NCBI RefSeq assembly: GCF_040717445.1
Contig: NZ_JBFEFL010000001.1
Location: 372,001-436,000, forward strand
DNA length: 64,000 nucleotides
DNA from: Qipengyuania sp. JC766
Lineage (GTDB): Bacteria > Pseudomonadota > Alphaproteobacteria > Sphingomonadales > Sphingomonadaceae
Direction: 5' to 3'
Shown one piece after another: positions 28,892-37,103 of the stretch. The notes below the pieces were generated by a model. It was not told where the DNA came from. It made no database searches and saw only the letters and a program-made list of their open reading frames with translations. Within the stretch, counting starts at the first letter, position 1; each line of letters opens with the position of its first letter. A program made the position numbers and the translations under genes.

Positions 28892-30112
28892 TCAGGCCCA
28901 ATTGGCCATTTCTTTCTCGAGATTGGATCGAATCGCCTCGAAGAACTGCTCGGTCGTCAGCCAATTCTGCTGCGGGCCGATGAGCAGGGCGAGGTCCTTC
29001 GTCATCTGGCCGTTCTCGACCGTCTGAATGCAGACCTGCTCAAGCGTTTCCGCAAACCGCACGACATCGGGCGTGTCGTCGAACTTGCCGCGATACATGA
29101 GGCCGCGGGTCCAGGCGAAGATGCTGGCGATCGGGTTCGTGCTGGTCGCCTTGCCTTCCTGGTGCTGGCGATAGTGGCGCGTGACCGTTCCGTGGGCCGC
29201 TTCCGCTTCGACGGTCTTGCCGTCGGGCGTCATCAGCACGGAGGTCATGAGGCCGAGCGAGCCGAAGCCCTGCGCCACGGTATCGGACTGGACGTCGCCG
29301 TCGTAGTTCTTGCAGGCCCAGACGAACTTGCCGTTCCACTTGAGCGCCGCGGCGACCATGTCGTCGATCAGGCGATGCTCATAAGTGATGCCGGCTGCCT
29401 TGAACTTGTCGGCAAATTCGGCGTCGAACACTTCCTGGAAAAGGTCCTTGAAACGGCCGTCATACTTCTTGAGGATCGTGTTCTTGGTCGAGAGATACAC
29501 CGGCCAGCCCCGGTCGAGACCGTAATTCATGCTGGCGCGTGCGAAGTCGCGGATCGATTCGTCGAGGTTGTACATCGCCATCGCGACGCCCGAGGACTGG
29601 AACTCGTAGACATCGAGATCGATCTTCTCGCCATCCTCGCCTTCGAACACGAGGCGCAGCTTGCCGGCGCCGGGGATCAGCGTGTCCTTTGCGCGATACT
29701 GGTCGCCGAAAGCGTGGCGGCCCACGACGATCGGATCGGTCCAGCCCGGCACGAGACGCGGGACGTTGTCGATGACGATCGGCTCGCGGAAGACGACGCC
29801 GCCGAGGATATTGCGGATCGTGCCGTTCGGGCTGACCCACATCTTCTTCAGGCCGAATTCCTCGACGCGCGCTTCGTCCGGCGTGATGGTCGCGCATTTG
29901 ACGCCGACGCCGTATTCTTTGATCGCGTTCGCCGCGTCGACCGTGATCTGGTCTTCGGTCTCGTCGCGCTTCTCGATCGAGAGGTCGTAATATTTGAGGT
30001 CGACATCGAGGTAAGGCAGGATCAGCCTTTCGCGGATCCACTGCCAGATGATTTTCGTCATTTCGTCGCCGTCGAGTTCGACGATCGGGTTCTTGACCTG
30101 GATTTTCTGCAT
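28892..30112 (-). CDS. icd: NADP-dependent isocitrate dehydrogenase
   Basis: A 406-residue enzyme of the monophyletic eukaryotic-like NADP-IDH type used by many alphaproteobacteria. It starts [21 protein letters not shown], carries the substrate loop KSPNGTIRN-equivalent [13 protein letters not shown], and the metal-site region [18 protein letters not shown]. It oxidatively decarboxylates isocitrate to 2-oxoglutarate in the TCA cycle. The ATG at 30112 gives the family length; 28 codons upstream in frame are not coding. Confidence 0.95.
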   Translation of the reverse strand: MQKIQVKNPIVELDGDEMTKIIWQWIRERLILPYLDVDLKYYDLSIEKRDETEDQITVDAANAIKEYGVGVKCATITPDEARVEEFGLKKMWVSPNGTIRNILGGVVFREPIVIDNVPRLVPGWTDPIVVGRHAFGDQYRAKDTLIPGAGKLRLVFEGEDGEKIDLDVYEFQSSGVAMAMYNLDESIRDFARASMNYGLDRGWPVYLSTKNTILKKYDGRFKDLFQEVFDAEFADKFKAAGITYEHRLIDDMVAAALKWNGKFVWACKNYDGDVQSDTVAQGFGSLGLMTSVLMTPDGKTVEAEAAHGTVTRHYRQHQEGKATSTNPIASIFAWTRGLMYRGKFDDTPDVVRFAETLEQVCIQTVENGQMTKDLALLIGPQQNWLTTEQFFEAIRSNLEKEMANWA

Positions 30113-30195
30113 GAGTGCCTGTCGCCTTGCGTTCTGGGAATTGTTGGGGCGGGCCTTAGCAGAGGGACCGCGACACGCAAGCAATGCACCGGGCA

Positions 30196-30219
30196 AGAAA
30201 AAGCCCGCCAGTGGCGGGC
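30196..30219 (-). terminator. Intrinsic terminator downstream of tRNA-Val
   Basis: Read leftwards: GCCCGCC-ACT-GGCGGGC followed by TTTTTC. It lies 21 nt after the tRNA and before icd on the same strand, so it ends the tRNA transcript and separates it from icd. Confidence 0.85.
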
Positions 30220-30240
30220 CCGTTCTTCAAACCGGAACGA

Positions 30241-30315
30241 TGGTGGGCGTAGGAAGAGTTGAACTTCCGACCCCTGCGATGTCAACACAGTGCTCTACCA
30301 CTGAGCTATACGCCC
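30241..30315 (-). tRNA. tRNA-Val (anticodon GAC)
   Basis: Complete cloverleaf of 75 nt with encoded CCA. Acceptor GGGCGTA/TACGCCC, D stem GCTC/GAGC, anticodon stem CTGTG/CGCAG around loop TTGACAT (anticodon GAC), T stem GGAAG/CTTCC around TTCAACT. It decodes GUC and GUU. Confidence 0.96.
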
Positions 30316-30392
30316 GAACCATCGATCCCGCCGGTTGGACGGCGGACGCGCCACTTAGCCAATGGCCGCAGGGCGCGCAAGCAGGAAAGACG

Positions 30393-30782
30393 CTAAAGCG
30401 ACGCCTGTTTCCGATCTTCGAATATCCGGTCCACTTCCAGCACGAGGTCGCGCAGGTGGAACGGCTTCGACAGGACCTTGGCCTGCGGTTGCTCGCGGCT
30501 GGCCTTCAAAGTCACGGCGGCAAAGCCGGTGATGAACATGACACGCGTGGCCGGGCTGGTTTCGTTGCAGCGCTGCGCCAGTTCGATCCCGTCCATTTCG
30601 GGCATGACGATGTCCGACAGGAGGAGATCGAACCTCTCCGATTCGAGATACGGCACGGCGTCCGTGCCCCGTCCCACCGCGACCACTTCATATCCGGCCT
30701 TTTCGAGCGCGCGCGACAGGTACTGGCGCATGGCGTCTTCGTCTTCTGCGAGGAGTATGCGGGTGGGGTGGGTGTCGGTCAT
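30393..30782 (-). CDS. cpdR: Single-domain response regulator CpdR
   Basis: A 129-residue stand-alone receiver domain: acidic pair LLAEDED, phospho-acceptor Asp57 in LLSDIVMPEMDG, VMFITGFAAV, and the conserved Lys in KVLSKPFHLRDLV. This sequence is highly characteristic of CpdR, the adaptor that in its unphosphorylated form primes ClpXP for degradation of CtrA and other cell-cycle proteins and is phosphorylated by the CckA-ChpT relay. The start MTDTHP at 30782 gives the family length. It sits between N-formylglutamate amidohydrolase and tRNA-Val. Confidence 0.92.
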   Translation of the reverse strand: MTDTHPTRILLAEDEDAMRQYLSRALEKAGYEVVAVGRGTDAVPYLESERFDLLLSDIVMPEMDGIELAQRCNETSPATRVMFITGFAAVTLKASREQPQAKVLSKPFHLRDLVLEVDRIFEDRKQASL

Positions 30783-30876
30783 GGTGGCCGGGTAGCAGCA
30801 ATCGCTTAAAAAATCCTGCGTCCCGCGACCATTGCCCAGCTTTGACACAGGGGGACAAGCAGGGCAGCACGCTTGC

Positions 30877-31824
30877 ATGCGTCCGGACGCCTCACCGTTT
30901 GCCGATTCGAACATTCGTCATGGGGGCACGATTCCCGGCACCGGGAAGCCCGCCTTTTCGTTGCGGATGGCCAATCCTCCGGCAACGCCGATCCTTCTGG
31001 CCGCACCCCATGCGGGCCGTGCCTATCCCGATCGCGTCCTGCGCCGGATGCGGCAGCCCGATTGGGCCCGGCTGCGGCTGGAAGATCGGCTGACCGACAA
31101 GCTCGCCGGCGAAGTCGCCGCCCGAACCGGTGCCGCGCTTCTGGTGGCACACGCGCCGCGCGCCATGATCGATCTCAACCGGTGCGATACCGATATCGAC
31201 TGGAGCATGGTGGCTGAACCGGAGCGCCGATCGGCTCCCCGGCCCCACGGTGAATGCCGTGCGCGCAACGGGCTGGGGCTGGTGCCCCGAAGGCTGGCGG
31301 GGCTGGGAGAGATCTGGCGCGGGCCGATCTCGGGTTCCGATCTCGATGCGCGTATCGGGCAGATCCACGGACCCTACCATCGCGAACTGGACGGCGCCCT
31401 CGACACAATCCATCGCGACTGGGGTGGGGCCTTGCTGCTGGACCTGCATTCCATGCCGCCGATCGGGAAGCGGCATCCTTCGGACCGTCCGGCGCGGTTC
31501 ATCCTCGGAGACAGGTTCGGCACATCGTCCGACGATCGCCTGGTGGCAACTGCGCTCCGTTCCCTCGCCGGCGCAGGGGCGACCGTGGCGCATAACAGGC
31601 CTTATGCGGGCGGCTATATTCTCGAACGGCATGGCAAGGCATCGGAGGGCCGTCACGCAATCCAGCTGGAGATATGCCGGTCGCTCTATCTGGATGACGA
31701 GTGGAAGGGGCTGACCGATGGGTTCAGTGCCCTGGTGGACATCCTGGTCACGCTGGTGCGCAATCTGAGCGCCGAGATGCAGGCGATCACCGGGGACGAT
31801 CGTCTGCCCCAGGCCGCCGAATGA
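30877..31824 (+). CDS. N-formylglutamate amidohydrolase family protein
   Basis: A 315-residue FGase-family metallo-amidohydrolase: LAAPHAGRAYP near the N terminus, APRAMIDLNRCDTDIDW, GPYHRELD, LLLDLHSMPP (metal ligands) and RPYAGGYILERHG. Family members release formate from N-formylglutamate in one histidine-degradation route; no other hut genes are nearby, so another N-acyl substrate is possible. The exact start is uncertain: ATG 30877 is used, an ATG at 30967 would also keep the whole domain. It is divergent from cpdR. Confidence 0.82.
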   Translation: MRPDASPFADSNIRHGGTIPGTGKPAFSLRMANPPATPILLAAPHAGRAYPDRVLRRMRQPDWARLRLEDRLTDKLAGEVAARTGAALLVAHAPRAMIDLNRCDTDIDWSMVAEPERRSAPRPHGECRARNGLGLVPRRLAGLGEIWRGPISGSDLDARIGQIHGPYHRELDGALDTIHRDWGGALLLDLHSMPPIGKRHPSDRPARFILGDRFGTSSDDRLVATALRSLAGAGATVAHNRPYAGGYILERHGKASEGRHAIQLEICRSLYLDDEWKGLTDGFSALVDILVTLVRNLSAEMQAITGDDRLPQAAE

Positions 31825-31832
31825 ACCGCCCA

Positions 31833-31866
31833 TAAAAAACCACCTCGTGCGAGATGCACGAGGTGG
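31833..31866 (-). terminator. Intrinsic terminator for the sapC transcript
   Basis: A perfect 11-bp stem CCACCTCGTGC / GCACGAGGTGG with loop ATCTC, followed on the minus strand by TTTTTTAT. It ends transcription arriving from sapC, 123 nt after that gene's stop. Confidence 0.92.
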
Positions 31867-31988
31867 CCAAGGTTCAGGGAGGACGCACCATCGGGTGCGT
31901 CTGGAACCGGCGGCTTTGAGGGGGGAATTACCGCCGGTCCATGTAATTTGGGGGTCCGGCCTGGCCGGTTCAAGCCCCCTTGGAACCG
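31867..31988 (-). other. Structured 3' region of sapC, candidate 3'-UTR-derived small RNA
   Basis: The 122 nt between the sapC stop and its terminator hold several strong inverted repeats on the minus strand: CGGTTcCAAG/CTTGAACCG, CCGGCC/GGCCGG, CCGGCGG/CCGCCGG, and GACGCACC/GGTGCGTC. A CCAAGG near the 5' side can also pair with CCTTGG immediately before the terminator. Unpaired segments include C-rich stretches (TTCCCCCC, CCTCCCTG) complementary to Shine-Dalgarno sequences, as in several alphaproteobacterial sRNAs. I cannot name an RNA family. Confidence 0.5.
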
Positions 31989-32765
31989 TTATTCCGCGTT
32001 TTCCAGTTTCGGGCCCTTGCCCTGCTGGACCTGGCGGAAAAAGATGGTCCGCATGAGTTCGAGCGAGAACGTCTGCGCATGGATCAGAGCCATGAGGCCG
32101 TTCTTGTTCCACTGGTCGAGCACATCGGTCGGGACCTGCGACAGTTTCTCGCCATTGATCATCTGGAAGCCGCGATAGACGAACGGCTTGGCGCCTTCGC
32201 CGTTCTGCTGGATGGTCACTTCGCCGTCCATCAGCAGTTCGTACTTCTTCAGTTCGTCGATGAAAGCGCGCGTGCGCTGACCGGCCTGTTCGAACTTCTC
32301 GCAGAAGTCGAGAATGCCCTTGGTGTTGTCGGTCGGCTGGTTTTCGTCGTCGAAAAGCTTTTCGCCCTCGTCGAACTCGCCCACCGTTTCAGAAGTCGGG
32401 TCGAAGCACAGCGACAGGTCGTCCGTATCGGGCTTCAGCTTGGCGAGCATGAAGGGATAACGGCGGATATACGCCGGCAGATAGACGGCTTCCGTGACCT
32501 TGCCTTCGTCATCCACGAAGGTGTTCACGCCTTCGTTGATCCCCATCAGCGCCAGCGGCATCGGGTTTTCGCCGGAGGAGAAGATGATCGGGTAGTGGCG
32601 CTGCGCCTGCACGAATTCGTCGACCGTGAGCGGAATGGCGTGCTGGTTCTTCAACCACTCGGCCGAGTCCATCGCCCGGGTCCTGAAGGTTTTATGGTCC
32701 CGGCTGTTGAGGGGCATCAGGTCGTTGTAGAAGAGGGGAAGCTGCGGCTGCGGCGCACTGGCCAT
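31989..32765 (-). CDS. SapC-family protein
   Basis: A 258-residue protein of the SapC family (named after a Campylobacter S-layer locus): starts with PLFYNDLMPLNSRDH, then PLTVDEFVQAQRHYPIIFS, PLALMGINEGVN, YLPAYIRRYPFML and FVYRGFQMI. In sphingomonads and Caulobacter relatives such genes occur near TonB receptors and tryptophan-halogenase-like genes, but neither is here. There is no signal peptide; function is unknown. The transcript has a long structured 3' end with a strong terminator. Confidence 0.85.
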   Translation of the reverse strand: MASAPQPQLPLFYNDLMPLNSRDHKTFRTRAMDSAEWLKNQHAIPLTVDEFVQAQRHYPIIFSSGENPMPLALMGINEGVNTFVDDEGKVTEAVYLPAYIRRYPFMLAKLKPDTDDLSLCFDPTSETVGEFDEGEKLFDDENQPTDNTKGILDFCEKFEQAGQRTRAFIDELKKYELLMDGEVTIQQNGEGAKPFVYRGFQMINGEKLSQVPTDVLDQWNKNGLMALIHAQTFSLELMRTIFFRQVQQGKGPKLENAE

Positions 32766-32837
32766 GGGTAAACTCCGGATCGGATTGGTGATTGGGTGAC
32801 CCGCCCCGGAAACCCCGGTCGGGACGTGCGCAGGGCC

Positions 32838-34286
32838 TTAGTCGGTGGGGCCTTGCGGCGCAAGCGCGAGCAATTTGCCCGGATTGAGGAGGTTCTGAGG
32901 GTCGAGTGCGCGCTTGACGTTGCCCAGCAGCGAAAGCCGCGCCGGATCGGTGAGCCGCGCAAGCTCGTCCACCTTGATCTGCCCGATGCCGTGTTCGGCG
33001 CTGATCGATCCGTCCCATTGGGTCACCAGATCGTGCACGAAGGCGCTGGCGGCCTTTCCCTCGCCATCCTCCCACGTGCGCGCCTCGGCCCCTGCGGGGG
33101 CACGGACATGGAAATGAACGTTGCCGTCACCAAGATGGCCGAAGGCGACGCCCCTGGTCCCCGGGAACTGCTTTTCTACGGCGGGCACTGCCTCATCGAT
33201 GAAGTCGGCCATCCGCGCGACCGGTACCGACACGTCATGCTGCACGGCCGGGCCGACCCCGCGTTCCGCCGGCGCGATGGACTCGCGCAGCAGCCAGAGG
33301 TCCTCGGCCTGGCTCTCGTTTGCGGCGATCGTCGCATCCTGGATCAGGCCGTCTTCGAATGCCTCGCCGAGCACCGCCTCCGCCAAATCCTGCAGCATTT
33401 CGCCGTCGTCCTCGCCGCCGACGAGTTCGACCAGAACGGACCATGGATGGATCGCATCGAGCGGGTTTCTCGCATTCGGCAGGTAGTCGAGCACGGCTTC
33501 GAGGGAATGTTGCGGTACGACTTCGAACCCTTCTAGGTAGGCGTCGGCCTTGTCCTGAAAAGCCACCAGCAGCCGGCGTGCCGCCTTGATATCGTCCAGA
33601 CCTGCCCAGACGACCCGTCGCTCCGCGATGTCCGGGATCAGTGCCAGCGTGACGGCGGTCACGATGCCCAGCGTTCCCTCCGATCCGATGAAGAGCCGGT
33701 TGGGATCGAAGCCCCGGTTGTCCTTCTTCAGCGGCGATGTGCCATCCAGCACCGATCCGTCGGCAAGCACGACTTCCAGCCCGAGAACCTGCGCGCCCAT
33801 CGTCCCATGGCGCAGGACCTGCGTGCCGCCCGCATTGGTGGATACCAGGCCGCCGATCGTGGCGCTTCCTTTCCCTCCGAGCGTGAGAGGAAAACGCAAT
33901 CCCTGCTCGCGTACTTTCTCGTGGAGCGTCTGGAGAACCACGCCTGCCTCGCAGGTGATCTGGCGCTGCGCCGGATCGAATGCGCGGAACCGGTCCATCC
34001 GGCGCATGGACAGCAGCAGGGAATCGCCGCTCTCGTCCGGGGTCGCGCCGCCCGACATGCCGCTATTACCGCCTTGCGGGACGATCGGGACGCGGAACTC
34101 GGCACACAGTGCGACCAGCGCGGAGACTTCTTGCGTGGCGGAGGGCTGGGCCATCGCCATCGCCTTCCCGGTGTAGCGCCCGCGCCAGTCCGTAAGCCAC
34201 GGCGCGAGAAGCTCCGGGTCGGTCACCAGTCCGCGGTCGCCCAGTATCGCGCCGGCGCGACGGAGAAACTCTTCACGATTGTCCAT
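32838..34286 (-). CDS. FAD-linked D-2-hydroxyacid dehydrogenase (D-lactate/D-2-hydroxyglutarate type)
   Basis: A 482-residue flavoprotein: the FAD_binding_4 half holds PQGGNSGMSGGA, GKGSATIGGLVSTNAGG and SEGTLGIVTAV; the C-terminal FAD-oxidase half holds GHLGDGNVHFHV and EHGIGQIK, which include the metal/substrate histidines of the D-2-hydroxyglutarate and D-lactate dehydrogenase group. Which 2-hydroxy acid it oxidises cannot be told. The start MDNREEF at 34286 removes 20 non-homologous codons. Confidence 0.87.
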   Translation of the reverse strand: MDNREEFLRRAGAILGDRGLVTDPELLAPWLTDWRGRYTGKAMAMAQPSATQEVSALVALCAEFRVPIVPQGGNSGMSGGATPDESGDSLLLSMRRMDRFRAFDPAQRQITCEAGVVLQTLHEKVREQGLRFPLTLGGKGSATIGGLVSTNAGGTQVLRHGTMGAQVLGLEVVLADGSVLDGTSPLKKDNRGFDPNRLFIGSEGTLGIVTAVTLALIPDIAERRVVWAGLDDIKAARRLLVAFQDKADAYLEGFEVVPQHSLEAVLDYLPNARNPLDAIHPWSVLVELVGGEDDGEMLQDLAEAVLGEAFEDGLIQDATIAANESQAEDLWLLRESIAPAERGVGPAVQHDVSVPVARMADFIDEAVPAVEKQFPGTRGVAFGHLGDGNVHFHVRAPAGAEARTWEDGEGKAASAFVHDLVTQWDGSISAEHGIGQIKVDELARLTDPARLSLLGNVKRALDPQNLLNPGKLLALAPQGPTD

Positions 34287-34444
34287 GGCCGAACTATGCC
34301 AATCGCTGGCGCGATGTGCCAGCCATTTGAAAGTCGGGCGCGTCAATTAAGCGGGTATTCAACCGCAGGCCTTAGGTGCGGTAACCGGATTTCATTTCTG
34401 CCTGTCGGGACCAGGCGCAACACGCGGGGGCGAGACGCAAAATC

Positions 34445-34954
34445 ATGCACGGCATCGCACTGCTGTTTGCCCCGTTGCTGCTGCTCGGCTCGGCCGATTC
34501 CGCCGTCGAAACCGTCGATCAGTCACCCGTCGAAGCGACCGGAACCGGCTCGGATGATTATTATGCGCGGCTGCAGTCCGCGGCCGGGCAAACGCCGAAG
34601 CGGCAGCAGGTCCGGATCCGCCAGCGTGTCATCCTTCGAGTGACGCCCTACCGACGACTCAACGCCACCGTCCGGCCGCGCAACGTCGTGGAACGGAAGA
34701 TCGGCAAGTGCATCGACCTCAAGGAGATCGCCGGTGTGCAGCCCGATGTGGGGCGGCGGCTGATCTTCTATATGCGCGATCGCAGCATCGTGGCGGGGTC
34801 TTTGGAGAAGAGTTGCGCGGCCCGCAGTTTCTATAGCGGCTTCTATGTCGAGCCAGACGAGGATGGCAGGCTCTGCATCGACCGCGATCGTCTCCAGTCA
34901 CGGACTGGGGCCAAATGCAAGCTGGAGCGATTTCGAGAACTGGTCGCCGAATAG
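34445..34954 (+). CDS. Hypothetical exported protein
   Basis: A 169-residue protein with a short signal peptide (IALLFAPLLLLGSADSA), a basic middle (KRQQVRIRQRVILRVTPYRR) and conserved-looking Cys residues around KCIDLKEIAGVQPD, EKSCAARSFYSGFYVE, RLCIDRDRLQSRTGAKC. Four cysteines in an exported protein suggest disulfides. I do not recognise the family. A separate downstream gene, the DEAD-box helicase, begins 128 nt later. Confidence 0.6.
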   Translation: MHGIALLFAPLLLLGSADSAVETVDQSPVEATGTGSDDYYARLQSAAGQTPKRQQVRIRQRVILRVTPYRRLNATVRPRNVVERKIGKCIDLKEIAGVQPDVGRRLIFYMRDRSIVAGSLEKSCAARSFYSGFYVEPDEDGRLCIDRDRLQSRTGAKCKLERFRELVAE

Positions 34955-35082
34955 GCCGGATCGCGCCAGAATCTTGACTTTCCACCAAGGCGGGCGCAAG
35001 GCGCGCGACCTGTATCGATACGTCGCTCATCAGCGCTACGGATCGTGTCTTCCGCCTTAATCATGGATTTCGAACAAACCGC

Positions 35083-36405
35083 ATGACATTCGCCGATCTC
35101 GGCCTTTCACCCAAGCTGCTCGAAGCCGTCTCGACTGCCGGTTACACCGAGCCCACGCCGATTCAGGCCGAAGCCATTCCGACCGTGCTGATGATGCGCG
35201 ACCTCATTGGTATCGCTCAGACGGGGACGGGCAAGACGGCCAGCTTCGTGCTGCCGATGATCGACATCATGGCTTCGGGCCGACGCCGGGCGCTGATGCC
35301 GCGGTCGCTGATCCTCGAGCCGACCCGCGAACTTGCCGCGCAGGTCGCCGAGAACTTCGAGAAATACGGGGTGAACCACGACCTCAAGATGGCGCTGCTC
35401 ATCGGCGGTGTGCAGATGGGCGATCAACTAAAGGCGCTGGACGAGGGCGTCGACGTCCTTATCGCAACCCCAGGCCGGTTGATGGACCTGTTCGAACGGG
35501 GCAAGATCCTGCTGAGCGGCTGCGAACTGCTCGTGATCGACGAAGCCGACCGGATGCTCGACATGGGTTTCATCCCGGACATCGAGTTCATTTGCTCGAA
35601 GCTGCCCGAAGGGCGGCAGACCATGCTTTTCAGCGCGACCATGCCGCCGCCGATCGAGAAGCTGGCCAAGAAGTTCCTGAACAATCCCAAGCGGATCGAA
35701 GTGACTCGCGCGGCCAGCACGAATGCGAACATCACAGCGTTCAAGGTTCCGGTGAAGCCGCGCCAGAAACGCGACACGCTCGAATGGCTGCTGGGCAACG
35801 ATCTGGTCGAGACGGCGATCATATTCGCGAACCGCAAGACGACCGTCCGGGAACTCAATAAGCATTTGCAGCGGGCCGGTTTCGCCAGCGGCGAGATCCA
35901 CGGCGACATGGATCAGTCCAGTCGCATCAAGGAATTGCAGCGGTTCAAGGCGGGCGAAGTCAATATCCTCGTCGCCAGCGACGTCGCCGCGCGCGGTCTC
36001 GACATCAAGGGCGTCAGCCACGTCTTCAATTACGACACGCCTTGGCATCCCGACGATTATGTCCACCGCATCGGCCGGACAGGCCGTGCGGGGGCGAAGG
36101 GGCGAGCATTCACCTTCGTGACAGACGAGGACGCGGAAGCGATCGCGAATGTCGAGAAACTGACCGGCGGAGAGGTACAGGTCTTCGGCAAGAACGACGT
36201 GCGCGTCGAACTGCGCGAAGCGGAGCCGGCGAAGGAAGAGCCAAGGCGCTCGCGTCAGAAGTCGCAGCCGGAGAACGACGAGGCGCCTAAGGCGCCCCGT
36301 CGCGAGAAATCCTTTCGGAAGCGTAGCGACGACCGCGACGAGCCGTCCGCAGTGGGCGAATGGAACGGCCCGCAGCCGGACTTCCTGAGCGTCAGCGCAA
36401 TCTGA
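35083..36405 (+). CDS. DEAD-box ATP-dependent RNA helicase
   Basis: A 440-residue helicase with Q motif (TPIQAEAIP), motif I AQTGTGKT (45-52), Ia PTRELAAQ, motif II DEAD (153-156), motif III SATMP, motif V DVAARGLDI and motif VI HRIGRTGRAG, then a ~75-residue basic/acidic disordered tail ending FLSVSAI. This is the RhlE/RhlB-like group that unwinds short RNA duplexes in ribosome assembly or mRNA decay; the subgroup is not certain. The stop is 9 nt from that of the convergent GST gene. Confidence 0.93.
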   Translation: MTFADLGLSPKLLEAVSTAGYTEPTPIQAEAIPTVLMMRDLIGIAQTGTGKTASFVLPMIDIMASGRRRALMPRSLILEPTRELAAQVAENFEKYGVNHDLKMALLIGGVQMGDQLKALDEGVDVLIATPGRLMDLFERGKILLSGCELLVIDEADRMLDMGFIPDIEFICSKLPEGRQTMLFSATMPPPIEKLAKKFLNNPKRIEVTRAASTNANITAFKVPVKPRQKRDTLEWLLGNDLVETAIIFANRKTTVRELNKHLQRAGFASGEIHGDMDQSSRIKELQRFKAGEVNILVASDVAARGLDIKGVSHVFNYDTPWHPDDYVHRIGRTGRAGAKGRAFTFVTDEDAEAIANVEKLTGGEVQVFGKNDVRVELREAEPAKEEPRRSRQKSQPENDEAPKAPRREKSFRKRSDDRDEPSAVGEWNGPQPDFLSVSAI

Positions 36406-36414
36406 GCTGGTTCG

Positions 36415-37044
36415 TCAGGAACCCTGCGGTTCCATGTCCTGCCTGGCGAGCGCCTTGCGAACCCCGTCATCTGCTTCCATGCGATCGCGATGCGCTTTCA
36501 GGGAAGGATAATCGTCTAGCTTAATCGGCGTCTGGTCGAGCCAGCGAACGAGCACGTATAGAAACGCATCGGCGAACGACTTCTCGCCAAGGTACCATTG
36601 GCCGCCATTCTCTTCCAGATTGGCGTTCAGGCGTTCGTAGTGACCGGCTAGTGTTTCGTACGCCTTCTTCTTGACTTCCTCCTGCGCGCTCTCGCTCTCG
36701 GCAAAGGCCTGCGCGGCGAAGTGTGGACCGTAGCTGGCATGCACCTCGCTGGTCATGAAGGACAGGGCTTCCGCTTCGCGATAACCCAAGCGCTCGTCCC
36801 GCGCGTATCCCTGCGTTCCGTAAGTCGCGCCGAGATAGGCCAGGATCGCCGCGAGTTCTGTCAGGACATCGCCGTCATCGAACTGAAGGGCGGGAACCTT
36901 GCCCTTCGGATTGATCGAAAGGTACTCGTCCTTCTTGTGATCGCCATATTCCATGTTGGCGATTTCCACGGGGGCATCGAGCCAGGCCACCGCGATATTG
37001 GCTGCCAGCGAGCAGGTTCCGGGCATCGTGTAGAGTCTGGTCAT
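36415..37044 (-). CDS. Glutathione S-transferase
   Basis: A 209-residue cytosolic GST. The N-terminal thioredoxin-like domain has MPGTCSLAANIA, the Cys/Ser region of the beta-class active site (compare GACSLA in beta-class enzymes), with the cis-Pro GKVPAL and the SNAIL-like DGDVLTELAAIL; the C-terminal helical domain is ordinary. The start MTRLYTMP at 37044 puts the active-site motif at residues 8-14, as in beta-class GSTs. Confidence 0.88.
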   Translation of the reverse strand: MTRLYTMPGTCSLAANIAVAWLDAPVEIANMEYGDHKKDEYLSINPKGKVPALQFDDGDVLTELAAILAYLGATYGTQGYARDERLGYREAEALSFMTSEVHASYGPHFAAQAFAESESAQEEVKKKAYETLAGHYERLNANLEENGGQWYLGEKSFADAFLYVLVRWLDQTPIKLDDYPSLKAHRDRMEADDGVRKALARQDMEPQGS

Positions 37045-37103
37045 GGGCTTCTCCTTTGCCCGACCAATGCACCGCATTCCCGAATGTTTCGCCCGCTAAC
37101 GTT

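Noticed and set aside
26810-30262. Very long open frame (over 1000 codons) on the + strand
   Set aside because: It is antisense to the antiporter, GNAT-nitrilase and icd genes; high GC makes such shadow frames long. No ribosome site or known domain.
31936-31946. CGGTCCATGT in the sapC 3' region
   Set aside because: Matches one module of the repeat on the opposite strand but not the array; taken as chance.
34343-34360. TTAA-N7-TTCA, close to a CtrA box, between the FAD oxidase and a small exported protein
   Set aside because: One mismatch in eight and no supporting context; such matches are frequent enough by chance.
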